DNA from: Bacteroidales bacterium
Lineage (GTDB): Bacteria; Bacteroidota; Bacteroidia; Bacteroidales; UBA932
Length of the DNA stretch: 64,000 bases
Direction: 5' to 3'
Assembly (NCBI GenBank): GCA_017554305.1
Contig: JAFZIN010000012.1
Span: 1-64,000, forward strand
In this document: positions 23,898 to 32,410 of the stretch, in pieces
Numbering within the stretch: position 1 is the stretch's first letter
How the letters are laid out: each line of letters opens with the position of its first letter
The notes under the pieces: model-generated
Database searches by the model: none
Seen by the model: only the letters and a program-made list of their open reading frames with translations
Told to the model about the DNA's origin: nothing
Program-made: the position numbers and the translations under genes

Positions 23898-24275
23898 ATG
23901 GCACGTATAGCCGGTGTAGATTTACCAAAAAACAAAAGGGGAGAGATAGGTTTGACCTATATCTTCGGAATTGGTCGTAATTCTGCCAAAAAGATCCTTG
24001 AGAAGAATAACATTGATGTTAATATCAAGGTACAAGATTGGACAGATGACCAAATTGCTGCAATAAGAAAGACGATTGCAGAGGAGTATAAGATTGAGGG
24101 CGAGCTTCGTACCGCAACTCAGTTGAACATCAAACGTCTTATGGATATCGGATGTTACAGAGGTATCCGTCATAGACTAGGTCTGCCTGTAAGAGGGCAA
24201 AGTACTAAGAATAACGCCCGTACAAGAAAGGGTAAGAAGAAGACCGTTGCTAACAAGAAGAAGGCAACTAAATAA
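23898..24275 (+). CDS. rpsM: Ribosomal protein uS13
   Basis: 125 residues; contacts the P-site tRNA and the subunit bridge. Landmarks: [50 protein letters not shown] (the conserved basic region, quoted as a landmark) and a lysine-rich tail. First gene of the alpha part of the cluster. Confidence 0.98.
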   Translation: MARIAGVDLPKNKRGEIGLTYIFGIGRNSAKKILEKNNIDVNIKVQDWTDDQIAAIRKTIAEEYKIEGELRTATQLNIKRLMDIGCYRGIRHRLGLPVRGQSTKNNARTRKGKKKTVANKKKATK

Positions 24276-24287
24276 AGGCAGTTAGTT

Positions 24288-24677
24288 ATGGCAAAGAAAG
24301 TAGCTTCAAACAGAAAGAGAGTTGTAAAGGTAGATGCAGTGGGTCAGGCTCACATCTCATCTACATTCAACAACGTTATAGTAACTCTGACCAATATGAA
24401 GGGTCAGGTTATCAGCTGGTCCTCAGCCGGTAAGATGGGCTTCAGAGGATCAAAGAAGAACACTCCTTACGCAGCTCAGGTTGCTGCTGAAGATTGTGCA
24501 AAGGTTGCATTCGACGCAGGTTTGCGTAAAGTGAGAGCTTTTGTAAAGGGTCCTGGTGCAGGCCGTGAGTCAGCTATCAGAACTATTCACAATGCAGGTA
24601 TTGAGGTAACTGAAATTATTGACGTTACTCCACTTCCTCACAATGGTTGCAGACCTAAAGGTCGTCGTAGAGTTTAA
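24288..24677 (+). CDS. rpsK: Ribosomal protein uS11
   Basis: 129 residues; platform of the small subunit. Landmarks: [39 protein letters not shown] and the end [18 protein letters not shown]. Standard length and order. Confidence 0.98.
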   Translation: MAKKVASNRKRVVKVDAVGQAHISSTFNNVIVTLTNMKGQVISWSSAGKMGFRGSKKNTPYAAQVAAEDCAKVAFDAGLRKVRAFVKGPGAGRESAIRTIHNAGIEVTEIIDVTPLPHNGCRPKGRRRV

Positions 24678-24697
24678 CTGATTAATCGTATAAGAAT

Positions 24698-25318
24698 ATG
24701 GCTAGATATACTGGACCAAAAACAAAGATTGCTCGCAAATTCGGTGAGCCTATTTATGGACCTGACAAGGCATACGAGAAGAGAGTTAGAGATAACAAGA
24801 ACTATCCTTCCGGCCAGCACGGTGCAGCAAAGAAGAGAAAGAAAGTTTCAGAGTACGGTACTCAGTTAAAGGAGAAAGAGAAAGTAAAGTATACTTACGG
24901 TGTTCTTGAGAGACAGTTCCGTAACCTCTATACTGAGGCTTCCAAGATGAAGGGTGTAAAGGGTGTTAACCTTATTATGCTCCTTGAATCCAGACTTGAC
25001 AATATCGTCTACAGGCTTGGTATTGCTCCTACAAGAGCAGCTGCAAGACAGCTCGTAAGCCATCGTCACATTGTTCTCAACGGCGATGTTATGGGTATCC
25101 CTTCAGCTCACGTTAAACCTGGTGATGTAGTTGGAGTCAGAGAGAGATCAAAGAGTCTTGAGGTTGTGCAGGCATCATTGGCTGCATCTCCGGCTCACTA
25201 CTCTTGGCTCGAGTGGAACCCTGAGAAACTTGAGGGTAAATTCTTAAATTTGCCTGACAGAACAGAGATTCCAGAGAATATTAACGAGCAGCTGATCGTC
25301 GAGTTGTACTCTAAGTAA
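24698..25318 (+). CDS. rpsD: Ribosomal protein uS4 (zinc-free type)
   Basis: 206 residues; early binder of 16S rRNA. In E. coli it represses the alpha operon. Landmarks: [51 protein letters not shown] and the S4 domain [18 protein letters not shown]. The N-terminus has no Cys cluster. Confidence 0.98.
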   Translation: MARYTGPKTKIARKFGEPIYGPDKAYEKRVRDNKNYPSGQHGAAKKRKKVSEYGTQLKEKEKVKYTYGVLERQFRNLYTEASKMKGVKGVNLIMLLESRLDNIVYRLGIAPTRAAARQLVSHRHIVLNGDVMGIPSAHVKPGDVVGVRERSKSLEVVQASLAASPAHYSWLEWNPEKLEGKFLNLPDRTEIPENINEQLIVELYSK

Positions 25319-25355
25319 CGGCTCGCCCATCCAATAACCAAAAAAACTAATTAAT

Positions 25356-26345
25356 ATGGCGATATTAGCATTTCAAAAACCCGACAAGCTTTTGGTACTC
25401 GAATCTACGGATACCTTTGGAAAATTTGAGTTCAGACCACTTGAACCAAGATATGGAATTACCATAGGTAACGCATTGAGAAGAGTGCTCTTGTCCTCCC
25501 TTGAAGGTTTCGCAATCACTTCCGTTAAGATTGAGGGTGTAGACCACGAGTTTGCAACAATCCACGGAGTTATTGAGGGAGTTATTGATATCATTCTCAA
25601 CCTTAAGAAGGTTAGATTCAAGAGAATGATAGAGACTGAAGAAGGTGAGACCGTTACACTTTCAATTGGGGGTAAGAAAGAGTTTACCGCCGAGGATATA
25701 TCTAAGAAGCTCTCCTCTTTCAAGGTTCTGAACCCAGAGCAACATATCTGCTCTATGGAAGAGTCTGTTAAACTGGTAGTTACTTTGACTATTGGTAAGG
25801 GAAGAGGCTGGGTGCCTGCAGATGAGAACAAGAATGAGAACGCTCCTGTTGGAACAATTGCAATAGACTCCATCTTCACTCCAATTGTGAATGTGAAGTA
25901 CACAGTGGCTCCTTGCCGTATTGCACAGAAGACAGACTATGAGTCTCTCTCTCTGGAGATTACAACAGACGGTTCCATCCATCCAAAGGATGCTCTCCTT
26001 GAGGCAGCCAAGATTCTGATATATCACTTTATGCTCTTCTCAGAGGACAAACTTGAGATTGAGGACCCTGGTAAGACAGAGGAAAATTCTCTCAACGAGG
26101 ACGATATGAGAATGAGACAGCTTCTGAACAACAAGCTTACAGATCAAGATCTTTCAGTAAGAGCTATCAACTGCCTCAAAGCAGCTGATATTGAAACTTT
26201 TGCAGACCTTGTATCTCACCAGAAGAGTGAGCTTATGAAGTTCAGAAACTTCGGTAAAAAGTCTATGACAGAGATAGAGGCACTTGTTGAGAAACACGGT
26301 CTCCGTTTCGGAATGGATATATCCAAGTATAAAATTGATAAATAG
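25356..26345 (+). CDS. rpoA: DNA-directed RNA polymerase subunit alpha
   Basis: 329 residues. The N-terminal assembly domain (about 1-230) shows [20 protein letters not shown] and [17 protein letters not shown]; the C-terminal domain (about 250-329) shows [21 protein letters not shown] and [20 protein letters not shown], which contacts promoter DNA and activators. Located between rpsD and rplQ as usual. Confidence 0.98.
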   Translation: MAILAFQKPDKLLVLESTDTFGKFEFRPLEPRYGITIGNALRRVLLSSLEGFAITSVKIEGVDHEFATIHGVIEGVIDIILNLKKVRFKRMIETEEGETVTLSIGGKKEFTAEDISKKLSSFKVLNPEQHICSMEESVKLVVTLTIGKGRGWVPADENKNENAPVGTIAIDSIFTPIVNVKYTVAPCRIAQKTDYESLSLEITTDGSIHPKDALLEAAKILIYHFMLFSEDKLEIEDPGKTEENSLNEDDMRMRQLLNNKLTDQDLSVRAINCLKAADIETFADLVSHQKSELMKFRNFGKKSMTEIEALVEKHGLRFGMDISKYKIDK

Positions 26346-26353
26346 TTTAAGAA

Positions 26354-26845
26354 ATGAGACACAATAAGACAGTTAATCATCTTGGACGTAAGAGCGGACA
26401 CCGTAAGGCAATGCTTTCAAATATGGCTTGCTCACTTATTATGAACAAGCACATTGAGACCACCCTTGCTAAGGCAAAAGTTCTCAGAACATACGTTGAG
26501 CCGCTTATTACCAAGAGCAAGGACGACACTACAGCAAACCGCCGTGTCGTATTCAGCTATCTCAAGCAGAAAGAGGCTGTTACTGAGCTTTTCAGAACAA
26601 TTGCACCTAAGGTTGCAGAGCGTCCTGGCGGATACACTCGTATCCTCAAGACAGGCTTCAGAGCAGGCGACGCTGCAGACATGGCATTCATTGAGCTCGT
26701 AGACTTCAGCGCAGCAGTTCCTCAGAAAGAGGCTAAGGCTGAGAAGAAGGCTACTACCAGAAGAAGCCGTGCAAAGAAGGCCGCTCCAAAGGCTGAGGCT
26801 CCAAAAGCAGAGGAGCCAAAGGCAGAAGAGCCAAAAGCTGAATAA
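26354..26845 (+). CDS. rplQ: Ribosomal protein bL17 with Ala/Pro/Lys/Glu repeat tail
   Basis: 163 residues. The L17 core (about 1-115) has [21 protein letters not shown] and [22 protein letters not shown]. The rest is a low-complexity tail with repeats of [15 protein letters not shown]. Bacterial L17 is typically 115-130 residues; tails like this occur in Bacteroidota. Last gene of the cluster, followed by a terminator. Confidence 0.97.
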   Translation: MRHNKTVNHLGRKSGHRKAMLSNMACSLIMNKHIETTLAKAKVLRTYVEPLITKSKDDTTANRRVVFSYLKQKEAVTELFRTIAPKVAERPGGYTRILKTGFRAGDAADMAFIELVDFSAAVPQKEAKAEKKATTRRSRAKKAAPKAEAPKAEEPKAEEPKAE

Positions 26846-26876
26846 GGGTATACAAAAACCTAATCCTACAAAAAGA

Positions 26877-26909
26877 AGAAGGACTGTCATTATGATAGCC
26901 CTTCTTTTT
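26877..26909 (+). terminator. Terminator of the ribosomal cluster
   Basis: AGAAGGACTGTCA and TGATAGCCCTTCT form a 13-base stem with one mismatch and one G-U pair, loop TTA, followed by five T. It lies 30 bases after rplQ and may also serve the convergent esterase gene. Confidence 0.8.
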
Positions 26910-26931
26910 ATTATTCTATCTCACGATAGTT

Positions 26932-27789
26932 TTACTTAGCAAAATTTCTGGAGGCGAACGGAAGTGCGTTGCGGAGAGCAAGGTGCCAGTACTCCCAGTT
27001 GTGCACGCCGTTGTTGATGCGGAGTTCTGCCTTTATTTTCTTGTCTCTCATCTTCTGGTAGAGAAGTACGGAAAGATCCATCAAAAAGTCATCGTCTCCG
27101 CAGTCTATGAACCATTTTACGGTTCTGAGTTTCTTTACGGTAGCCTCATCTGCCTTCTCCACAAAATCTATCGCTGAGTTGTCAGATACACTCTGGCAGA
27201 CAATAAAGAGCTTGTCCTTCTTCTGGTTCTTGCCGCCCACCTGTCCCATTTTGTTGTCAAGCCAGGCGCTCATTGCATAGCAGGAGGAGAACATATCGGG
27301 GTGTCTCTGGCAGTAGACTACGCTGCCGCCGCCGCCCATTGAAAGGCCCATAACTGCGCGGTGCTCCTTATCTCCAATTATTCTGTATTTTTTCTCTACC
27401 TCCGGCAAAAATTCATTGTAGAAGAAATTTTCATACGGCCAGCCCTCTACGTTGAAGTAACCGTTCTGGTAGTTTCTCACGTCTGAGTCTCCGGCGTTTG
27501 GCATAACTATAACCATCTCACAGGCCTCTCCGGTGCCAATCAGCTCATCTGCAATCAGTTTCATTCCTCCGGATTTGTCCCAGTTGGAATAGTTGCCGTA
27601 GAGTCCGTGGAGAAGATAGACCACAGGATACTGTTTTGCGGACTTTTCAAAGCCGGTTGGAAGGTATACGTTGTACTTCTGCCAGCAGTTCAGATTTTTG
27701 CTGAATATGCTGTCTGTTACTATCTTACCTGCAGTGGCGCTTAATGAGATGCCAAGCAGCAGAATCAGAGAGAGAATATATTTTTTCAT
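26932..27789 (-). CDS. Exported esterase of the putative-esterase family, copy A
   Basis: 285-residue alpha/beta hydrolase (family like PF00756, which includes S-formylglutathione hydrolase, feruloyl and acetyl esterases). A signal peptide (MKKYILSLILLLGISLSATA) points to export. Catalytic residues can be placed: Ser in GLSMGGG, Asp in DCGDDDF and His in NGVHNWEYWH. The YLLHGLYGNYSNWD stretch holds the oxyanion region. I chose ATG 27789, matching the N-terminus of its neighbour; a longer start eight codons upstream is possible. It follows a close paralogue by 24 bases. The natural substrate is unknown; sugar esters are a reasonable guess. Confidence 0.85.
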   Translation of the reverse strand: MKKYILSLILLLGISLSATAGKIVTDSIFSKNLNCWQKYNVYLPTGFEKSAKQYPVVYLLHGLYGNYSNWDKSGGMKLIADELIGTGEACEMVIVMPNAGDSDVRNYQNGYFNVEGWPYENFFYNEFLPEVEKKYRIIGDKEHRAVMGLSMGGGGSVVYCQRHPDMFSSCYAMSAWLDNKMGQVGGKNQKKDKLFIVCQSVSDNSAIDFVEKADEATVKKLRTVKWFIDCGDDDFLMDLSVLLYQKMRDKKIKAELRINNGVHNWEYWHLALRNALPFASRNFAK

Positions 27790-27813
27790 AATTGTAATTA
27801 AAGTTTTCAATTG

Positions 27814-28668
27814 TTATTTGCTAAAGGAACGTGATGCAAAAGGAAGGGCCAGCTTAAGAGCTGTGTGCCAGTATTCCCAGTTGTGGCCGCTGTTGCGAAC
27901 ACGGAATTCAGCCTTAATTTTCTTTTGGCGCATCTTCTGGTAGAAGAGCACGTTCTGGTCCAAAAGGTGATCCTCGTCTCCGCAATCTATAAACCATTTA
28001 ATGCTGCGGAGGTTTTTAACGGTATTTTCATCTGCATTCTCCACAAAATCAATGGCCGAGTTCTCCCTCACGCTTTTGTTGAGCATATAGAGCATATCTC
28101 CCTGGCGTGCCTTCTCCTCATTGAGATTCTTTGTATCCAGCCAGGCGCTCATTGCATAACAGCTTGAGAACATATCGGGGTGCTTCTGGCAGTAAACCGT
28201 GCATCCGCCGCCGCCCATACTAAGACCCATAATTGAGCGGTGCCCTTTGTCTGACTTTATGCGGTACTTTTTCTCCACCTCAGGCATAAATTCCTGAAAG
28301 AAAAAGTCTTCATATCTCCAGCCCGGAACGTTGAAATAACCGTTCTGCACTTTGTAGATATCATAGTCTCCCGCTGTTGGCATTACAATAACCATTGGGC
28401 AAGACTCACCGCTTTTAATCTGCTCATCTGCAACGAGTTTCATTCTGCCCATCTTGTCCCAGTCCTCGTATGCTCCATACATTCCGTGGAGCAGATAGAC
28501 CACCGGATACTGCTCATCTGACTGATCAAAACCATCCGGCAGATAGACGTTGTATTTGATTGTGAAATTGAGGATGTTGCTCTTGATGGAGTCTGTAACA
28601 ATCTTGCCTGCGTTGGCTCCAACCACAGAACACAAAAGCATAATCAACGGAAGAAAAATCTTTTTCAT
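27814..28668 (-). CDS. Exported esterase of the putative-esterase family, copy B
   Basis: 284 residues, very similar along its length to the following gene and of the same size. Signal peptide MKKIFLPLIMLLCSVVGANA. Ser in GLSMGGGG, Asp in DCGDEDHL and His in NSGHNWEYWH form the expected triad. Shared blocks include YPVVYLLHGMYG, PEVEKKYRI and MSAWLD. The two genes are a tandem duplication read in the same direction and likely share a transcript. The DUF5674-linked small gene lies only 2 bases upstream, so read-through from that unit is possible. Confidence 0.85.
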   Translation of the reverse strand: MKKIFLPLIMLLCSVVGANAGKIVTDSIKSNILNFTIKYNVYLPDGFDQSDEQYPVVYLLHGMYGAYEDWDKMGRMKLVADEQIKSGESCPMVIVMPTAGDYDIYKVQNGYFNVPGWRYEDFFFQEFMPEVEKKYRIKSDKGHRSIMGLSMGGGGCTVYCQKHPDMFSSCYAMSAWLDTKNLNEEKARQGDMLYMLNKSVRENSAIDFVENADENTVKNLRSIKWFIDCGDEDHLLDQNVLFYQKMRQKKIKAEFRVRNSGHNWEYWHTALKLALPFASRSFSK

Positions 28669-28670
28669 AA

Positions 28671-29006
28671 CTAATTTACAAGAGAGAAGTGATCCAAGTA
28701 TTTATTTAAATTCTTTATATCTGAGATTTCTTTTTCTTGGAAGGCTTTGCAATAAGCCGCCCTAAACCTACACAACTCCTTTAACAGTGACCCTCTCTTG
28801 CTGGAATTATCCAACCTTCCATAACGGATAGTTAAATCTATTAGTTCCAAAGCTCTTTCAAAGGCTTGTTCTGCACGTGCCATATTGTTCTTTTCCAGCC
28901 ACTTTACAGACCTATAGGTTTCACTCCCTATATTGGCCATCTGACGTGGAAAAGGCATCTTGCTCCAACCGCCGCCCTCTAAATCCTTATGTTGACAGTT
29001 CTCCAT
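28671..29006 (-). CDS. Small helical protein paired with DUF5674
   Basis: 111 residues, cytoplasmic, predicted mainly helical, with GGWSKMPFPRQMANIGSETY near the start, then ERALELIDLTIRYGR and KELCRFRAAYCKA. I do not recognise a named domain; the arrangement is reminiscent of small helical bundle proteins such as HEPN-like partners, but no R-x4-6-H motif is evident. It follows the DUF5674 gene by three bases on the same strand, so the two are one unit. A toxin-antitoxin-like pair is possible and unproven. Confidence 0.6.
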   Translation of the reverse strand: MENCQHKDLEGGGWSKMPFPRQMANIGSETYRSVKWLEKNNMARAEQAFERALELIDLTIRYGRLDNSSKRGSLLKELCRFRAAYCKAFQEKEISDIKNLNKYLDHFSLVN

Positions 29007-29009
29007 AAA

Positions 29010-29345
29010 CTATTCCTCTATCTGTTCTTTAACAATTTCTACAATCTTCTCCCTAATAACAGGATCTTCAACATCTCTGCTACGGTTATTCTGTCTGGGT
29101 CTGATGTTTATTAAAGAATCGTATTCTATAAAATCTTCACTCTCTTCCGGATAGAGATTGAAGCCCCACAATGATTCTTGATTGGAACCATTTGCAAGAA
29201 GTTCTGATTCAAGGTCTGAATGTAGTTCGGCATCTATTGCCAAAATTTGTTTATCTACATCGGCTACCGCCTTGACCATATCTCCAAAGATGTGGCCGGC
29301 AATCTCTTTTAGTTCTGACAGTGTTATTTTTTCCTTAAGAATCAT
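29010..29345 (-). CDS. DUF5674 family protein
   Basis: 111 residues resembling DUF5674: ITLSELKEIAGHIFGDMVKAV, the IDAELHSDLESELLANGS stretch, LWGFNLYPE and FIEYDSLINIRPRQNN followed by SRDVEDPVIREKI. The family is small, soluble and of unknown function. It heads a two-gene unit. On the minus strand TATCTTTG lies 15 bases before the ATG. Confidence 0.7.
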   Translation of the reverse strand: MILKEKITLSELKEIAGHIFGDMVKAVADVDKQILAIDAELHSDLESELLANGSNQESLWGFNLYPEESEDFIEYDSLINIRPRQNNRSRDVEDPVIREKIVEIVKEQIEE

Positions 29346-29359
29346 AGCAGTGGTTTTTA

Positions 29360-29367
29360 CAAAGATA
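29360..29367 (-). promoter_or_regulatory. -7 box of the DUF5674 pair
   Basis: TATCTTTG on the minus strand, 15 bases before the ATG; the leader would be about 9 nt. No clear -33 box. Confidence 0.5.
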
Positions 29368-29399
29368 GTGAAAATTTCCAGAGCCCGGGGTGGCGAATA

Positions 29400-30296
29400 T
29401 CATTTCTGTATATGGTGTGAGGCCTTGTATTTTTTGAGTTCTTCTGCCATTTTTGGGAGGCACTCCTGGGCTATTCGGCTCTCTGTAAAGCGCTCAAAGA
29501 TATACTTTTGCGCCTGCTCTGAAGGATGAGTCATATCCTCTGCATACCAGCGGTAATCTCTCAGTTCATCCATCATAATCTCGTAGGAAGGGAAGTATTC
29601 CAATGCACCCGTTGTGTCATTTTTAATGGCGTTGTCTATGGCCACAAGCAGCGTTGCCTTGCTTACCTTGTTGCCGTGAGCTCCGTCTGCCAAATGGCGT
29701 ATAGGACTTACATTCAGAATGATGCGCTTCTTTGGAAAGAGTTCCGCAATACGTGAAATAAGAGAGCTCTGTTCCTGTGCCGGCACAAACTCTCTAACAA
29801 ACTCACCTGCAGGCATTTTGTGGCAGTTGGAAACTACAAAGTCTGTATTCTTTAGTTTGAACACAAAAGAGGTACCCAGCGTAATTATCAGAATATCTGC
29901 CTTATACAGAAACTCTGCCGCCTCTTCCAACTCTCTGTTTGCCTTCTTCAGAAAATCATCTGCAGTAAAGCCCTCCGCCTCTTTTATTCCGCACCTTGAA
30001 TGATGTGCCCAGGTCACAAACTTTCCGTCCGGCCTAAGGAAAACATCCGCCTTTGTAAACATTGGATTATCTGCACTTCTCACAATTCCGCTCACCGCCG
30101 CCATCCTCACCAGAGAGTTGTATACAGAGCAGACGTTGTACAGTGTTCCAAACGGATTAACCTTACAGTCAAACCCGTACATCTTCATCATCTCTCCCAT
30201 ATTGTCTGCAAAGCAACTACCAAGAGTAAGAATCTTACTTGAGTAGTCTATCTTTTTCTCGCAAGGGGGAATGTCTACTGTTGTTATTATTTTCAT
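29400..30296 (-). CDS. GSCFA family protein
   Basis: 298 residues with the family-naming motif at ILTLGSCFADNMGEMM (residues about 23-38). Others are NPFGTLYNVCSVYNSL, LGTSFVF, LNVSPIRHLADG and DMTHPSEQAQKYIFE. GSCFA proteins resemble SGNH hydrolases, with Ser in GSCFA and the D-x-x-H pair in MTHPSE; the substrate is unknown. It overlaps the queG stop by four bases (ATGA) and is therefore translated from the same mRNA. Confidence 0.8.
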   Translation of the reverse strand: MKIITTVDIPPCEKKIDYSSKILTLGSCFADNMGEMMKMYGFDCKVNPFGTLYNVCSVYNSLVRMAAVSGIVRSADNPMFTKADVFLRPDGKFVTWAHHSRCGIKEAEGFTADDFLKKANRELEEAAEFLYKADILIITLGTSFVFKLKNTDFVVSNCHKMPAGEFVREFVPAQEQSSLISRIAELFPKKRIILNVSPIRHLADGAHGNKVSKATLLVAIDNAIKNDTTGALEYFPSYEIMMDELRDYRWYAEDMTHPSEQAQKYIFERFTESRIAQECLPKMAEELKKYKASHHIQK

Positions 30297-31273
30297 CTCG
30301 ACAGATTATATTTTATCTTTTTTAATCCTGCTCTTTTGAGCGGCGAATCTTTAAACAGAGAGTTGAACTCCTCTTCACTCATATTTCTCCAGAACTCTTC
30401 CGTGCTGTTTTCCAGCAGTTTGCGGTTGGTCTGAAACTCTTCCCAACCAGGGCGGTTGAACTTATTCCAAGGGCAGGCATTCATGCAGTCATCACAGCCG
30501 AATATCCATTTTTCAGCGGCACACTTTTCACCACCACTCGTCTTAGGCATTGAGCTGCTATCAGGCTCTGCCGGCAAAGGCTCCTCTATTGTCTTGTAGG
30601 ATAGACATTTGGAGGCATCTATTTTATTGGGTGCATAGAGCGCCTTTTGCGAGCAGGCCTCCAGACATTTTGTGCAGCTTCCGCAACCAGCTGACGGTGA
30701 GAGTGTTTCAGACTGCGGCAGTTCTGCTGTGGTAATAATGATTCCAATGAAATTTTTGATTCCAACCTTGGGGCTTATTAAAAAGTTGTTCTTTCCAATA
30801 AAGCCCACTCCGGCTCTTACACCCCAGGCTCTCTCCATTACGGGAGCGGAATCAGTAAAAACCCTGCTTTTTGCACCAGCCTCGTTTTTAAGAAGTTCTG
30901 CTACTTTATAGAGTTTGTTTTTGATTACTGTATGGTAATCCGTTCCGTATGCATACTGTGAGATTTTCAACCTCGAATGGCCGCTATGGTTGGGGTTGTC
31001 TGAATCTATCGCGGAGGAAAAGGGTACTAAAAATACAATTACACTTTTTGCTCCTTCAAGCAGGAGAGAGGGGTCCATCCTCTTGTCAAAGTTGCGGCTC
31101 AGGTACTCCATCCGGCCAAAGTGGCCCAGCCTCTCCGCCTCCAGAAAGCGGTTTTCCTCCACGGAATCTGTAAGGGAGTGCACCCTGGCAAAGCCAACGT
31201 CTGCAAAGCCTAGCTCCCGGGCCAGGAGCCGGATCCTCTCTTTGAGTTCATCTTTAGAAATTGCAGGCGTCAT
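30293..31273 (-). CDS. queG: Epoxyqueuosine reductase QueG
   Basis: 326 residues; the cobalamin and iron-sulphur enzyme that makes the last step of queuosine formation in tRNA. Visible features: AYGTDYHTVIKNKL, the active-site Asp region TDSAPVMERAWGVRAGVGFIGKN (landmark only). Two [4Fe-4S] clusters follow, CGSCTKCLEAC and CDDCMNACPWNKF, with the preceding KCLSY Cys. I chose ATG 31273; a TTG three codons earlier is possible. GSCFA overlaps its end by four bases. Confidence 0.92.
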   Translation of the reverse strand: MTPAISKDELKERIRLLARELGFADVGFARVHSLTDSVEENRFLEAERLGHFGRMEYLSRNFDKRMDPSLLLEGAKSVIVFLVPFSSAIDSDNPNHSGHSRLKISQYAYGTDYHTVIKNKLYKVAELLKNEAGAKSRVFTDSAPVMERAWGVRAGVGFIGKNNFLISPKVGIKNFIGIIITTAELPQSETLSPSAGCGSCTKCLEACSQKALYAPNKIDASKCLSYKTIEEPLPAEPDSSSMPKTSGGEKCAAEKWIFGCDDCMNACPWNKFNRPGWEEFQTNRKLLENSTEEFWRNMSEEEFNSLFKDSPLKRAGLKKIKYNLSR

Positions 31274-31296
31274 CCTCTCCAATACTTTAAATTCTC

Positions 31297-31328
31297 TTGC
31301 AAGTTAAGACATTTTTCTTTTAAATTTG
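31297..31328 (+). promoter_or_regulatory. Promoter of the threonine dehydrogenase gene
   Basis: TTG (31297-31299), 21 nt, TAAATTTG (31321-31328). It overlaps an in-frame GTG at 31328, so the start at 31376 is preferred. Confidence 0.65.
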
Positions 31329-31375
31329 TGGCAAATAAGCAACAATTGCTTTTAAGTTTAAAATTTGAATTGAGA

Positions 31376-32338
31376 ATGAAAAAGATATTGGTAGTAGGCG
31401 CAGGCGGACAGATTGGAACGGAACTGGTTCCTCATCTTCAGAAAAATTATGGAGAGGAGAATGTTATTGCAGGTGAGGTGAGAGAAGAGGTTGTTAAGAA
31501 ACTCTCAGAAAAGTGCATTGCCATAAAGTTGGATGCTCTTGATTTTCAGGGTTATGGAGAGGCTATCAAAAAGTATCAGATAGACGGTATTTACAATCTG
31601 GTTGCTCTGCTTTCTGCAAAGGGCGAACTCAATCCGGACCTGGCCTGGAAGATAAATATGGGAGCGCTTTTAAACTCCCTCAACCTTGCCCGCGAGTTTA
31701 AGTGCGCGCTCTTTACCCCTTCATCTATAGGTGCTTTTGGAAGCAACACTCCTCACCAGATGACTCCTCAGGATACCATAATGAGGCCCGATACCATCTA
31801 CGGAGTATGCAAAGTTTCCGGAGAACTGCTTAGTGACTACTATTTTAAGAGATTTGGCGTAGATACCCGCAGCGTACGCTTCCCTGGAATCATATCCAAC
31901 GGCTGCATGCCGGGCGGCGGTACAACAGATTACGCTGTTGAGGTCTTCTATGAGGCTGTAAAGAACGGCAAATACACCTGCACCGTTCCTTCTGATGCCT
32001 ATATGGATATGCTCTATATGCCGGATGCACTGGAGGCTACAACACAGCTGATGGAGGCCGATCCATCCAAACTCATACACCGCAACAGCTTCAACATTGC
32101 ATCAATGAGTTTTACTCCGGAGCAGCTCTTCACAGAAATCAAAAAGAGAATCCCATCATTCACCTGGGATTACAGCATAGACCCTGTAAAGGCCGCTATA
32201 GCAGCAAGTTGGCCGGATGTTATGGATGACAGCTGCGCCCGTAATGAGTGGGGCTGGAACCCTAAGTGGGGCCTTCAGGAAATGATAGATGATATGCTCC
32301 GCGTCTGCAAAGAAAAGCTTGCAAGAGGCGAGTACTAG
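31376..32338 (+). CDS. Epimerase-type L-threonine 3-dehydrogenase
   Basis: 320-residue short-chain (extended SDR) enzyme. The Rossmann motif is KKILVVGAGGQIG at 2-14; the active-site pair is Tyr-x3-Lys in IYGVCKVSGE, with Ser in TPSSIGAFG. Family-specific blocks are RFPGIISN, GGTTDYAVEVFY and SYMDMLYM-like (here AYMDMLYMPDA). It oxidises threonine to 2-amino-3-ketobutyrate using NAD. The chosen start MKKILVVGAG is preceded by a promoter. A shared bidirectional terminator follows. A related UDP-sugar epimerase function is less likely given the blocks above. Confidence 0.85.
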   Translation: MKKILVVGAGGQIGTELVPHLQKNYGEENVIAGEVREEVVKKLSEKCIAIKLDALDFQGYGEAIKKYQIDGIYNLVALLSAKGELNPDLAWKINMGALLNSLNLAREFKCALFTPSSIGAFGSNTPHQMTPQDTIMRPDTIYGVCKVSGELLSDYYFKRFGVDTRSVRFPGIISNGCMPGGGTTDYAVEVFYEAVKNGKYTCTVPSDAYMDMLYMPDALEATTQLMEADPSKLIHRNSFNIASMSFTPEQLFTEIKKRIPSFTWDYSIDPVKAAIAASWPDVMDDSCARNEWGWNPKWGLQEMIDDMLRVCKEKLARGEY

Positions 32339-32372
32339 CAGCCGGTTGAAAAAGGCTTATCAATAAACAAGA

Positions 32373-32410
32373 AAATAGGCTGGCCAAAATACTTTTTGGT
32401 CAGCCTATTT
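32373..32410. terminator. Bidirectional terminator between convergent genes
   Basis: AAATAGGCTGGCCAAAA and its near-inverse TTTTGGTCAGCCTATTT enclose a 4-5 base loop, with A- and T-rich flanks. It sits 34 bases after the dehydrogenase gene and overlaps the stop of the GH77-like gene, so it can serve both. Confidence 0.8.

Noticed and set aside
31328..31375. GTG start for threonine dehydrogenase
   Set aside because: It overlaps the -7 box; the conserved Rossmann start is at 31376.
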